This document shows positions 29,101 to 37,319 of a stretch of DNA of 64,000 bases, one piece after another. Every line of letters begins with the position of its first letter. The first letter of the stretch is position 1. Where the stretch lies: the NCBI GenBank assembly GCA_963835295.1, contig CAWIEX010000011.1:186001-250000 (forward strand). Reading direction: 5' to 3'. This DNA comes from JAOPZW01 sp963835295 (GTDB taxonomy: Bacteria; Actinomycetota; Thermoleophilia; Solirubrobacterales; Solirubrobacteraceae). The position numbers and the translations under genes are program-made. Under the pieces are notes generated by a model. The model did not search any database and had not been told where the DNA came from. It worked only from the letters and a program-made list of their open reading frames with translations.

Positions 29101-29946
29101 GCGCAGGGTGTCGGCCAGGCGCTCGGTCTCGGCCACCGCCTCGGGGTGGTCGGCGAAGCGCGCGGCCATCGCCTCCGGCGTGGCGAGGACGTGGCTGTGG
29201 TTGCCCCGGCGCAGGGGCTCGGAGGCGTCGAGCGTGGTGTGCTCGCGGATGGCGACGAAGGCGTCCTGGAGCCTCGCGCGCGCAGACGTGTGCGCATGGA
29301 CGTTGCCGGTGGCCACGCAGGGGACGCCGAGGCGGGCGGCGAGCGCGGCCAGGCCGCGGTTGAGCGCGCGGTCGTGGCGGTGGAAGGGGCGCTGCAGCTC
29401 GACGCGGAAGGCGTCGCGGCCGAAGGCGCGCAGCAGCCGGCGCATGGTCGGCTCGTCGCGGATCCCCTGGCGCGCGCAGCCGCTGAGGCAGACCAGCCCC
29501 TCGGCATGGGCCTCGACGTCCTCGAGGCTGATGTGCGGGTCGTCCACCACGCGCGACATCCGCGTCGCCGAGCCGCGCGAGCGCCTTGGGCCCTCACGAC
29601 GGGGCGCCGGCTGATCGGAGCGGTACACGCGCGTGTGGGCATGGGCGCGGGTGAGCAGCCGGCAGAGGCTGGCCCACCCGCGGGCGTCGCGCACGAGCAG
29701 GGTGAGATGGCGCGGTTCGTCGGACGTCGCGTCGGTGACCGTCACCTCCGCGCCGTGGATGGGGCGCAGCCCCCCCAGGTCGCGCGCGGCCTGCGCGAAC
29801 TCCATCGAGCCCGAGACCGAGTCGTGGTCGGTGAGCGCCAGCGTGGTGTGCCCGCGCTCCAGCGCGGCGGCCACCAGCTCGTCGGGCAGCGAGGCGCCGT
29901 CCAGGAAGGAGAAGGCGGAGTGGCAGTGGAGCTCGACGTAGGGCAT
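26117..29946 (-). CDS. dnaE2: error-prone DNA polymerase III alpha subunit DnaE2, one frameshift
   Basis: This protein of about 1275 residues is the polymerase of the SOS mutagenesis (DnaE2/ImuB) system. It has the N-terminal PHP domain (YVELHCHSAFSFLDGAS, LALTDHDSVSG), the catalytic PDIDLDFP near residue 417, QHSGGMIVATRPL, GFSGFGFPKAHGAAFGLLAY, and a C-terminal OB fold (GIVVARQRPGTAKGVVFLLL). The frame breaks near 27076 in a run of six C; one more C restores GGPPFRSLDDLAARAG. An Ala/Pro-rich insert (encoded around 27190-27360) and an Ala/Ser/Pro-rich C-terminus are unusual. The ATG at 29946 lies one base from a perfect LexA box, implying SOS induction and an almost leaderless transcript. 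It functions with ImuB (34147-35340) and the beta clamp. Confidence 0.93.
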
Positions 29947-29947
29947 A

Positions 29948-29961
29948 CGAACGCATGTTCG
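29948..29961 (-). promoter_or_regulatory. LexA box of dnaE2
   Basis: CGAACGCATGTTCG matches the Gram-positive SOS consensus CGAACRNRYGTTYG at every position. It ends one base before the dnaE2 start codon. The imuB gene has the same arrangement. Confidence 0.9.
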
Positions 29962-30003
29962 CATGATGGGAGGACGGATGGGCCCTGATCGCTGAGGCGC
30001 TTC

Positions 30004-30028
30004 GCGGCGCGAACAGCATCACCGAGGG
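30004..30028 (+). repeat. left arm of an imperfect inverted repeat flanking the IS pair
   Basis: This 25-base stretch (GCGGCGCGAACAGCATCACC plus GAGGG) matches the reverse complement of 32462-32486 with two mismatches. A further shared block, GTCGGTGACG, follows at 30043-30052 and in the partner at 32432-32441. The two arms bracket both IS110 remnants. Confidence 0.6.
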
Positions 30029-30120
30029 AAGGGTGTCCCGGCGTCGGTGACGGGCCTCCGGGGCGTGGAGGTTCTGCGCGGTTCGAGTTCGTTCTGCAAC
30101 ATCTTCTCGAGCTTGCCCGA

Positions 30121-30169
30121 GGGGTGGGCTCTCAAATGCACCGCAGAGGGTGCTTAGAGAGCCCACCCC
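30121..30169. terminator. large hairpin (terminator or structured RNA)
   Basis: GGGGTGGGCTCTC (30121-30133) pairs perfectly with GAGAGCCCACCCC (30157-30169). Inside it GCACC and GGTGC form a second stem around GCAGAG. It is too long and symmetrical to be chance. With no gene ending here, its role (terminator for dnaE2-side transcription, remnant of a mobile element, or RNA) is open. Confidence 0.5.
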
Positions 30170-30554
30170 CCAGCGGCGCTTCGAGAGGTGTTACGAAAGA
30201 CGCGCGAACTGCGCAAACACCCCGCCCCGCGGAGCCGCAGGCGCCCCGACCGCCGCTCACTCCTTGCTGCTCCTTATCTGTGCACGTCCTCAGCGTCAAC
30301 TCGCTGTGGCGGTGGCGCGTGGGCGTGGTTGGCGGTGGCGGTCGGGTGCGCGCGGACGCCCAGCCTTATCTCGGTCCGCGATCCGGGGTGGCTCCGGGTC
30401 GGCGACATGATGGTTGATGGGGTGATCCGCTGGGGTGACGCGGTGCGGCCGCTCTGTCTATGAAGGCCGTCCACGTGGTCGTGGCGGCAGGAGCATGCCG
30501 GGAGCCGGCCGCGGTGCATCGGCGTGATGAAGGGCAGCGCGCGCAACCGGATGG

Positions 30555-31569
30555 TCATGCGGGCGCCAGGGCCTCCTCGCCGAGTTCGCGCAGGGTGTGG
30601 TAGCTGCGCTTCAGGAGCTTGCGCGTGACGGCCAGGCAGGCGCGGTTGCCGCCGAGGCGCTCGGCCGCTGCAGGTAGTAGTGATGGTCGGGTGAGCCGGG
30701 CCGGCGGGCGCATTGGGCGGCTTCGAAGAGCGCCCAGCGCAGTGCAGCGGGTCCTTGGCGGGAGAGGCGGCCCGGGGCGCGACGCGCGTCGGATTGGTGG
30801 ACGGTGATGTCCAGGCCGGCGTAGCGGACGGCCTCGCGCGAGGAGCTGAAGCGGCGCGCGTCGCCGAGCTCGGCGAGGATCGTGATCGACGTCAGCGGCC
30901 CGATCGCGTAGTGGCGCATCAGCGCCCGGCAGCCGGCCTGGCGCTTGGCGTACTCGCGCAGTTGCTGGTCCAGCGGCACGAGCTGGGCGTCGTGGGCGTC
31001 GATCAGGGCAAGCGCGATGGCGATCTGCTCGCGCGCCGCTGACGGCAGTTCTAAGCCCGTGAGCCACGCGCGTGCTTCGGCGCCGAGCAGCCAGCTGCGC
31101 GGAGGCACGCCGTGGTGATAGAGCACCGCCTGGATGCGCTGCTGCCACTCCCGGCGCTGCTCGACGAGCGTGTGGCGCAGCCTGACCCGCGCGCGCAGGT
31201 CGAGCAGGTGCTCGGGCGGGATCCACGATTCCGGCAACCGGCCGACCATCAACAGCTCACGCAGGTGGCGCGCATCGGCGCGGTCGCTCTTGGCGCGCTT
31301 CTTGTCCCGCGACGCGCCGCGGTCTCGGCCGGCTCAGCGAGATGCACCCGCGCACCGACGGCCGTGAACTCCTCGACCACGAACCGCCAACCCGTCGTCG
31401 CCTCCAGCGCCACCTCGAGCTCCAGATCGCCGAAGCGCTCGGCGAACCGCCGCACCCCGGCGCGATGCGCAGGAGCCACGCGCTGACGAGAGACCTCGCC
31501 GGTCGACGTGTCGATCCACTCCGCGGTGATCTGCGCTCGGTGTTGATCGAGTCCCATTACGATCGTCAC
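30555..31569 (-). mobile_element. IS110-family transposase, two frameshifts
   Basis: Three overlapping frame segments give one IS110-type transposase of about 337 residues. The N-terminal DEDD RuvC-like domain (VTIVMGLDQHRAQITAEW, ALEATTGWRFVVEEF, then KKRAKSDRADARHLRELL) is followed by the coiled middle part and the C-terminal Transposase_20 domain (AIGPLTSITILAELGDARRF, YAGLDITVHQSD, GPAALRWALFEAAQ), ending LAVTRKLLKRSYHTLRELG. Frames change near 31300 (one base missing before KKRAKSDRAD) and near 30672 (after HHYYL). These may be sequencing errors or inactivation. IS110 elements lack terminal inverted repeats and insert by a bridge-RNA-guided reaction; the non-coding flank at 30400-30554 or 31570-31690 would hold that RNA. 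Confidence 0.85.
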
Positions 31570-31691
31570 AGGGGGCCTCCTCAAGCTCCACGGTTTGAAC
31601 GCCTGCGCGGACGAGCGCCGCGCTTGAGCTGAGGAGGTCCCTACCTGTCCGCCAGGACAGACCGGGACGGCCACGGCACATGCCATCTATG

Positions 31692-32355
31692 TCAAGAGAT
31701 TGATGGTGGGGGTGATGGCGTGGACGGGGTGGGGGCGCGGAGGAGCTGCCAGACGCGGCGGGCGAGGTGGCGCTTGAGGCAGCGAATGGCCTCGGTGGTG
31801 GTCTTGCTCTCGGCCTTCTTGCGGGCGATGTAGGCCTTCGTTTCGGGGTGGCAGCGCGCGCGGGTGACGGCCATGCGGTGGATGGCGGCGTTGATCTGGC
31901 GGTTGCCGCCGCGGTCGAGGCGGTGACGGTCGGTGCGTCCTGAGCTGGCGGGGATCGGGGCGATCCCCGCGGCCCTGGCGAGCTTGGCGTCGGTGGCGAA
32001 GCGATCGGCGCCGGCGATCTCACCGATCAGCTTGCCTGCGGTCAGCGGCCCGCAGCCGCGCTCGGCGACGAGCTGTGGCGCGACCTGGGCGACCAAGTCG
32101 GCGATCTGCGCCTGCAGCAGGTTGATGGTGTCGGAGAGCTCGCGTAGGTGGCGCAGCTCGCCGCGAGCGATCCGAACCCTGGCGGTCTGCTCGGCGCGGG
32201 CCAGGCGTCGGGCGACGTGGGTGGCCCACTTCTTCGACAACAACGCGCACGCCGGGAAGGTCTGCTCGGGCCACAGGTCGTGCAGGTGCCAGAGCAGGTC
32301 GTTATAGAGCGCGGTGCGCATCCGGACCAGCCGTTCGCGGTGATCGACAAGAGAA
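31692..32355 (-). mobile_element. IS110-family transposase, 5'-truncated remnant
   Basis: This is the C-terminal two-thirds of a second, different IS110 transposase. The recognisable sequence starts abruptly at about 32355 (DHRERLVRMRTALYNDLLWH) and continues through RGCGPLTAGKLIGEIAGADRF and ARAAGIAPIPASSGRTDRHR to the stop at 31692. The catalytic DEDD half is missing, so it is inactive. It lies 123 bases upstream of the other IS110 transposase start, in the same orientation, which suggests one element inserted into or beside the other. Confidence 0.85.
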
Positions 32356-32461
32356 AGTCAGGCCACTCCGGCCGACAGCCTCAATGCGAGTCAGCTCGCC
32401 GCCCGGTCGGGACACTCTCCTCAGCGTCGGACGTCACCGACCCCCCAATCCAAACAGCAAC

Positions 32462-32486
32462 CCCTCGATGATGCAGTTCGCGCCGC
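32462..32486 (-). repeat. right arm of the inverted repeat flanking the IS pair
   Basis: It is the reverse-complement partner of 30004-30028 (23 of 25 bases identical). It lies between the truncated IS110 remnant and the TadE-like gene, in a 160-base non-coding stretch (32356-32514) with no other feature. Confidence 0.6.
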
Positions 32487-32514
32487 GCAGCGCCACAAGC
32501 GCCGAACGGACGAC

Positions 32515-33789
32515 CTACGCCACCCGCCCCAGGCAGTCGCGACGCACGCGCCACACCCCGTCCAGGCCGCGCGTTGCCGCGGCCACGAGGTGAGAGTCGA
32601 GCAGCGTGCGCGACAGCGACGCGCCGAGCTGCACGCCCTCGACGCCCACCGAGCCGTCGATGCCGTAGCGCCGCTCGTCGGCGTCGTAGGTGCGGGCGTG
32701 GACCACGCCGACGGCGTCCAGGCGGCGGCGCAGGGCAGCGGCGATCGCGACCGCGGCGCCGATGTGGACCGCGTCCGGATGGCGGACCTGCTCGAGGAAG
32801 GCGCGCGCCACGCGCAGGCTCTCGGGATCGGTGAGGTCGAGGTGCGTCTCCTCGACGTAGGTGCGCACGTGACCGGTCGGCGCCGACAGCAGCCCCACCG
32901 CCGGCTGCAGGCGCGCGGGCAGGTCGAAGGACCCGCGATAGCTGCCGGTGGTCACCACCATCAGGTCGACGGGGCGCCCGCCGGCGTCGTAGGTCACCGC
33001 GTAGCGCTCGCGATCGGTGCGCGCGCCCGTCGCTCCGGCGGTCCCGTAGGTCAGCGACAGCGAGCCCTCGACCGTGCGCTGCACGTAGAACGTGCGCCGG
33101 CCGCTACTCGCGTCGGTGCGCGTGCCGGCGACGTCCTGCGAGGACAGCCCGAGCGTCGCGCCCGGCACGTTGCCGCCCGAGGCCGAGCCCCAGCTCCCGA
33201 GGCCGCCGTGGCGGTAGCGCTGCGTGGGCGCGGGGACCCGCCCGCTCGCGATCAGCCCGTCGAGCCTCGCCGGCCCCACGCCCAGGCGCCCCATGAGCGC
33301 ATCGGCGGCGCGGCCGTCGCGCAGCACCCAGGTGTAGCCGCGCTCGCGCGTCGCGACCGCGGCGGCCGTCAGCTCGCCCCCCAGGCCGAGCCCGCCGCGT
33401 CCGAGGGCCACCTCGAGATGGGCGCCCCCGCTGACCGCGAGGCCGGCCTGCTGGCCGTAGGCGACCGTGACCGCGACCGTGCCGTCGGAGCGCTCCTCGC
33501 GAATGAAGGTCTTGTCCGCGCCGACGTGGAAGACCAGGATCCTGGCGCTCACGGCGTCGTCGCGGCGATCGCTGCGGATCGCGCACGGGGCGCGGTCCTG
33601 CTCGCACTCGCCGCCGCGGACGATGCACAGCGCGCGCACGAGCTGGTGGTCGACGGCCGTCGGGATGCCCGAGCCGTCGGCGACCAGCGCCACCGCCCCC
33701 AGGACCACCGTCACGAGGAGCAGGACGCCGATGTAGTCGACGCCCGCCTGGCCTCGGTCCGGCGGTCCTGGAGAGCGTTGTGGGGGCAC
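32515..33789 (-). CDS. TadE-like N-terminus secreted protein of unknown function
   Basis: This 424-residue protein has a short Pro/Gln-rich start, then RGQAGVDYIGVLLLVTVVLGAVALVA, an N-terminal helix of the TadE/Flp pilin-like type in which a Glu or Asp near the helix start is typical. The remaining 380 residues are predicted to be external and are rich in Gly, Thr and charged residues (LEVALGRGGLGLGGELTA; VQRTVEGSLSLTYGTAG). No family is recognised. It may be part of a Flp-pilus-like surface apparatus, but no other tad genes are near. It separates the DUF6504/imuB pair from the IS elements. Confidence 0.7.
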   Translation of the reverse strand: MPPQRSPGPPDRGQAGVDYIGVLLLVTVVLGAVALVADGSGIPTAVDHQLVRALCIVRGGECEQDRAPCAIRSDRRDDAVSARILVFHVGADKTFIREERSDGTVAVTVAYGQQAGLAVSGGAHLEVALGRGGLGLGGELTAAAVATRERGYTWVLRDGRAADALMGRLGVGPARLDGLIASGRVPAPTQRYRHGGLGSWGSASGGNVPGATLGLSSQDVAGTRTDASSGRRTFYVQRTVEGSLSLTYGTAGATGARTDRERYAVTYDAGGRPVDLMVVTTGSYRGSFDLPARLQPAVGLLSAPTGHVRTYVEETHLDLTDPESLRVARAFLEQVRHPDAVHIGAAVAIAAALRRRLDAVGVVHARTYDADERRYGIDGSVGVEGVQLGASLSRTLLDSHLVAAATRGLDGVWRVRRDCLGRVA

Positions 33790-33896
33790 TCCGGCACCCT
33801 CGCGACGATCGCGTCACGGGACAACCGCGCAACCGTGAAGCAAGCGCGCAGGAGCTGCGGCGGCGGTGACCGCGTGAAGCGGCAACGCACGTGGCG

Positions 33897-34142
33897 TCAA
33901 CGGTGGCGGTACCACCCGCCCCCCGTGAGCTCGCGGAAGACGACGAGGTCGCGGCCGTCGAGGGTCACGACCTCCCAGTAGCGCCGGCGCAGCGGACGGT
34001 CCGTCCACCAACGGTCCTCGATGAGCCACGACTCGCGCACAGCGACGACCTCCTGCTGGTCGACGGCCTCCGGGCGCCCGCCGGGCCCCGCCTGCACCGT
34101 CGCGGGGCGCGGCACGCCGAGGCGGCGACTGCCGGGGCTCAT
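33897..34142 (-). CDS. DUF6504-like small protein linked to imuB
   Basis: This 81-residue protein has the conserved core VRESWLIEDRWWTDRPLRR then YWEVVTLDGRDLVVFRE and GGWYRHR, which I recognise as the small family often encoded beside imuB/dnaE2 or DNA polymerase IV genes in actinobacteria. The start lies 4 bases after the imuB stop, so it belongs to the imuB transcript and should be SOS-induced. The basic, aromatic-rich composition would suit binding DNA or a polymerase subunit. The function is unknown; the family name is from memory and should be checked. Confidence 0.7.
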   Translation of the reverse strand: MSPGSRRLGVPRPATVQAGPGGRPEAVDQQEVVAVRESWLIEDRWWTDRPLRRRYWEVVTLDGRDLVVFRELTGGGWYRHR

Positions 34143-34146
34143 GCGA

Positions 34147-35340
34147 TCACACCTCGAAGGGCGTCAGGACGGCCCGGCGCTCGGGCACCCGCGAGTCGGG
34201 GTCGACGGCCAGGATGCGCAGCGCGGCCCCGGGGCCCGCGGCGGCCCGCACCTGTCGGATGGCCTCGCGCAGGCGCACCTGGCGACGGGCGCTCGAGTCG
34301 TCGAAGAGGGCCGCGCCGGCCGGATGCGGCGGGCCGAAGCGCTCCACCGACAGGCGCAGGCTCTCGGCCGGCGCGGGCAGCAGCGCCAGGCGCTGGGCGA
34401 GGACGAGGCGCATGCGCCCCGCGTCGGACAGCGGCTCGCGGAAGACGACGCGCTCGCGCCAGGTGCCGCCCTCGACCAGCGTCGCGCCGAGCACGACGAC
34501 GCGGAAGGTGCGCCCGTCCCGCTCGCGGCGGGAGAGCAGCCGGTCGACCAGCAGCCCGAGCGCTCGCTCGAGCTGGGTGCCCGAGGAGGACTCCTCGAGC
34601 TCGAGCACCTCCTCGAGGACCTCGCTGGGACGGCGTGGGTGCAGCGGCGTGTCGTGACCGCTCGCGAGGTCGTGGGCCAGCAGCCCTGGGCGGCCGAAGC
34701 GATCGGCCACCGCGGCGCGCGGCAGCGCGGCGAGGGCGCCCAGCGTGGCGATCCCCAGGCGCTCGAGCTCCTCGGGCAACGCCGCCACCTCCGGGCGGTG
34801 GCGCAGCAGCGAGACGCGCTCGCCCGCCAGGCCCTCGGCGCCCGCGACGTAGCCCGCACGCCGTGCGCGCGCCCGCGCGGCGGCGGCCACGATCGCGCAG
34901 AAGCGCGACGGCCCGGCGCCCAGGCGCGCCGCGCCGACGCCGGCCCTGCGCAGCGTCTCGCGCGTGGCCTCCAGCACCCCTTCGAGCGACCCGCCGTGCA
35001 GGCGCCGCAGCCCGCGCGCCTCGAAGCACGCAAGGCCCGGACGCCCAGGCTCGACCATCGCCCCGGCGGCCTCCAGGGCCGCCAGCACGCGCTCCCAGGC
35101 GTCGGCCACCCCGACGGGATCGGGCGGCACGAGGGCCAGCCGCGGGCAGCGCGCCAGCGCCTCCCCCATGCGCATGCCCGGGTGGATGCCGAAGCCCTCG
35201 GCCGCCGCCGAGACCTCGCCCACCAGCTGCTCGCGACCCGACTCCGGCGCCAGGGCGGCCGGGCCCTGGAGCAGAGCCTCGCGCGCGCCCACGGCGACCA
35301 CGAGCTCGAAGCGGGGGAGCAGAACGCAGACGACGGGCAT
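34147..35340 (-). CDS. imuB: ImuB, catalytically inactive Y-family polymerase of the SOS mutasome
   Basis: This 397-residue Y-family polymerase homologue starts MPVVCVLLPRFELVVAVGA. Active Y-family enzymes have a catalytic Asp in the first strand (DxD); here it is LPRFEL, as expected for ImuB, which acts as the hub that binds DnaE2 and the beta clamp rather than as a polymerase. Other matches are GIHPGMRMGEALARCPRL, RFCAIVAAAARAR and LERLGIATLGALAALPR (helix-hairpin-helix). The C-terminal part after about residue 300 would hold the interaction region. A perfect LexA box abuts the start codon. No imuA' (RecA-like partner) is seen in the window. Confidence 0.88.
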   Translation of the reverse strand: MPVVCVLLPRFELVVAVGAREALLQGPAALAPESGREQLVGEVSAAAEGFGIHPGMRMGEALARCPRLALVPPDPVGVADAWERVLAALEAAGAMVEPGRPGLACFEARGLRRLHGGSLEGVLEATRETLRRAGVGAARLGAGPSRFCAIVAAAARARARRAGYVAGAEGLAGERVSLLRHRPEVAALPEELERLGIATLGALAALPRAAVADRFGRPGLLAHDLASGHDTPLHPRRPSEVLEEVLELEESSSGTQLERALGLLVDRLLSRRERDGRTFRVVVLGATLVEGGTWRERVVFREPLSDAGRMRLVLAQRLALLPAPAESLRLSVERFGPPHPAGAALFDDSSARRQVRLREAIRQVRAAAGPGAALRILAVDPDSRVPERRAVLTPFEV

Positions 35341-35354
35341 CGAACACATGTTCG
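35341..35354 (-). promoter_or_regulatory. LexA box of imuB
   Basis: CGAACACATGTTCG is a perfect match to the Gram-positive SOS box. It lies directly against the imuB ATG (35340), the same geometry as at dnaE2. The divergent secreted-protein gene starts 135 bases away and may be unaffected. Confidence 0.9.
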
Positions 35355-35488
35355 CACCCGACACCCGCCGGCACAAGCGGGCCCTGCGAAACCTAGGGAC
35401 TCCCCTCCCCAAAGATCGGTTGCATGCCCGATGGCGGCCGAGCCACGCGCTCGTAGCGTCAGCGCACACCAGACCAAGGGGGAACGAA

Positions 35489-36088
35489 GTGCATCGAGTA
35501 TCCATCTCCAAGCGCGCCCTGCTCGCGATGCTCGCCGCCGTGGCGGTGGCGCTCGCCGCCGGCGTGGTGGCCACCGCCAAGCAGTCCGACGACCACTCGC
35601 CCGGCTTCACCAATCAGCTCGCCTCCGCGCGGCTGGCCACGGCGAAGTACGCCACCGACCTCGACCAGGCCAAGGCCGACGGCTATCGGATCATCACGCG
35701 TGACATCCCGAACATGGGCTGGCACTTCATGAACCCGAAGATCCAGGACTTCGACGTCCGCCGCCCGCCGATCCTGGTTTACGAGAAGGCGAGCCCGACG
35801 ACATGGCAGCTGGCCGCCCTCGAGTGGGTCTTCCCCAAGAAGCCCGCCAAGTCGCCGTTCCCGAGCGCTCGCTACGGCTCGTTCCCGGCGGCCTGCCATT
35901 ACGACGACGGGACCTTCGTGCCCCAGGCGTCACAGGATCGCTGCGCGAAGACGGCCCCGGACACCGGCGCCGCCTTCACCTTCTGGCACCCGGACCTCGT
36001 GACGCTCCACGTGTGGCTCTGGTACCCGAACCCGAACGGGTTCTTCGCCAGCTACAACCCGCTCGTCAAGCCTTTCAACGGGGGGTGA
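35489..36088 (+). CDS. secreted protein of unknown function
   Basis: This 199-residue protein starts at a GTG (35489) behind AAGGGGGAAC. It has a signal sequence (LLAMLAAVAVALAAGVVATA). The mature part contains LATAKYATDLDQAKADGY, NMGWHFMNPKIQD, PPILVYEKASPTTWQLAALEWVF and a Trp/Phe/Pro-rich end (FWHPDLVTLHVWLWYPNPNG). This resembles a small actinobacterial family of exported proteins with a GMGxHY-type motif, possibly metal-binding through the conserved His, Trp and Cys residues. No function is known to me. It is followed by a strong bidirectional terminator. Confidence 0.75.
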   Translation: MHRVSISKRALLAMLAAVAVALAAGVVATAKQSDDHSPGFTNQLASARLATAKYATDLDQAKADGYRIITRDIPNMGWHFMNPKIQDFDVRRPPILVYEKASPTTWQLAALEWVFPKKPAKSPFPSARYGSFPAACHYDDGTFVPQASQDRCAKTAPDTGAAFTFWHPDLVTLHVWLWYPNPNGFFASYNPLVKPFNGG

Positions 36089-36102
36089 GAAGCAGTCGCT
36101 CA

Positions 36103-36129
36103 GGCGCTCGCCCGAACAGGGCGAGCGCC
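36103..36129. terminator. bidirectional terminator
   Basis: GGCGCTCGCCC (36103-36113) and GGGCGAGCGCC (36119-36129) form a perfect 11-base-pair stem around GAACA. It lies between two convergent genes, 14 bases after one stop and 8 before the other. Confidence 0.75.
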
Positions 36130-36137
36130 CCGCGGCC

Positions 36138-37319
36138 CTAGACGACCAGCGCGGCGACCTGCGTGCGCGCCTCCTCCTCCGAGAGCCCGCCATGGTGGCC
36201 GCGGAAGCGCATGTCGAAGCGATGGCGCTCGCGCCACCAGACCGTCTCGCCCGGCGCGGGCAGCACGCAGACGTCGGCTAGCCGCGCGCGCAGGCGCTCG
36301 CCGACCGTGCCCAGCCAGCCGGCGGCGACGACGTCGGCCACGCGGTGGACGGTCGCGCGCTCGCCCAGCAGCCGCTCCAGGCCGTCGACCAACGCGTCGA
36401 TCGCCTCGGGCCCGCAGTGCAGGAAGAGGTCGCGCGCCGAGCCCGCGGGGGCGAGCGGGCGCCCCCGACGGTCGCGCGCCAGCAGGTCGGCGATCCCCGG
36501 CCACGCCTCGTTGACGTAGACCGTCGTCGCGGGGTCGACGTCGACCTGCCCGTGGTCGGCGGCCAGCAGCACGATCGTCCCCTCGGGCAGCGCGCGCAGC
36601 CCGGCGTCGAGCGCGTCCAGGCAACGCTGCGCGGCGGCCGCGAACTGCGACGACGACGGCCCGTGCTGGTGGCCGATGGCGTCGACCTCGTCCCAGTAGA
36701 AGTACGCATAGGCAGGCCCGTCGGACGCGTGCAACGCGGCGCCCAGCGCGGCGAGCCCCGACGGCAGGTCGGCCACCGGGTGGACCTCCGCGCCGCGCGC
36801 CAGCACGCCGTCGACGGTCGAGGGCGTGAAGCTCTGCGGCCCGAAGACGTGCGAGGCGACGCCGGCCGGCGCCAGGCGCTCGTAGAACGTCGGCGCCGAC
36901 GGCCACAGCACGCTCGGCTCGACGCCGGCGCGCAACAGCGTGTCGCGTGCCGCGTCGCCCGCGTAGCAGAACAGCATCGGCGTGATGAGGGCGTCGAGCG
37001 ACGGCTCGTAGACGTTCCACTCGTAGAGGCCGTGCTCGCCGACCGCCACCCCGGTGTGGAGGGTCGTGACGTGCGCCGTGGTGGTCGAGGGGAACTGCGT
37101 GGTCAGCGGCGCGACGGCGTGCAAGCGCCGCAGCAGCGGATGGTCGCCGTGGCGGGTGAAGAAGCGCCAGCCGAAGGCGTCCAGCAGGACGAGGACGACG
37201 TGCGGGGCGCGCGCCGGGAGGCCGTCGAGCGCGACACCGCCCTCCCCCACGCCGAGCAGGCGGGCCACCGTGTCCGGCAGCGCGGCGAAGCCGCCGGCGT
37301 CGTAGCGCGGGACCACCAT
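36138..37319 (-). CDS. alkaline phosphatase-superfamily phosphodiesterase/nucleotide pyrophosphatase
   Basis: This 393-residue enzyme has the nucleotide pyrophosphatase/phosphodiesterase metal-site motifs in order: VLVLLDAFGWRFF (first Asp), FPSTTTAHVTTLHTG (Thr nucleophile), YFYWDEVDAIGHQHGP (Asp and His), LAADHGQ (Asp-His), and a C-terminal His in RGHHGGLS. It would hydrolyse phosphodiester or phosphonate bonds using two zinc ions. No signal peptide is present. Its ATG overlaps the stop of the luciferase-like gene (TGATG), so the two are translationally coupled; a shared pathway is likely but not identifiable. Confidence 0.88.
   Translation of the reverse strand: MVVPRYDAGGFAALPDTVARLLGVGEGGVALDGLPARAPHVVLVLLDAFGWRFFTRHGDHPLLRRLHAVAPLTTQFPSTTTAHVTTLHTGVAVGEHGLYEWNVYEPSLDALITPMLFCYAGDAARDTLLRAGVEPSVLWPSAPTFYERLAPAGVASHVFGPQSFTPSTVDGVLARGAEVHPVADLPSGLAALGAALHASDGPAYAYFYWDEVDAIGHQHGPSSSQFAAAAQRCLDALDAGLRALPEGTIVLLAADHGQVDVDPATTVYVNEAWPGIADLLARDRRGRPLAPAGSARDLFLHCGPEAIDALVDGLERLLGERATVHRVADVVAAGWLGTVGERLRARLADVCVLPAPGETVWWRERHRFDMRFRGHHGGLSEEEARTQVAALVV

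Larger units (their letters stand above)
29962..30554. other. 593-base non-coding region between dnaE2 and an IS110 element
   Basis: No convincing gene is seen. The region contains one arm of an inverted repeat (30004-30028), a large hairpin (30121-30169) and, at 30400-30554, GC-rich sequence adjoining the IS110 transposase 3' end that may be the element's non-coding flank. The dnaE2 promoter must lie within the first 60 bases. Confidence 0.6.

Noticed and set aside
26860..29988. Long open frame of over 1000 codons on the plus strand, antisense to dnaE2
   Set aside because: It is a composition shadow: Arg/Ala/Gly/Glu-rich with no family motif, while the minus strand has clear DnaE2 motifs. 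The same holds for the frame antisense to the glucodextranase (39106-42387).
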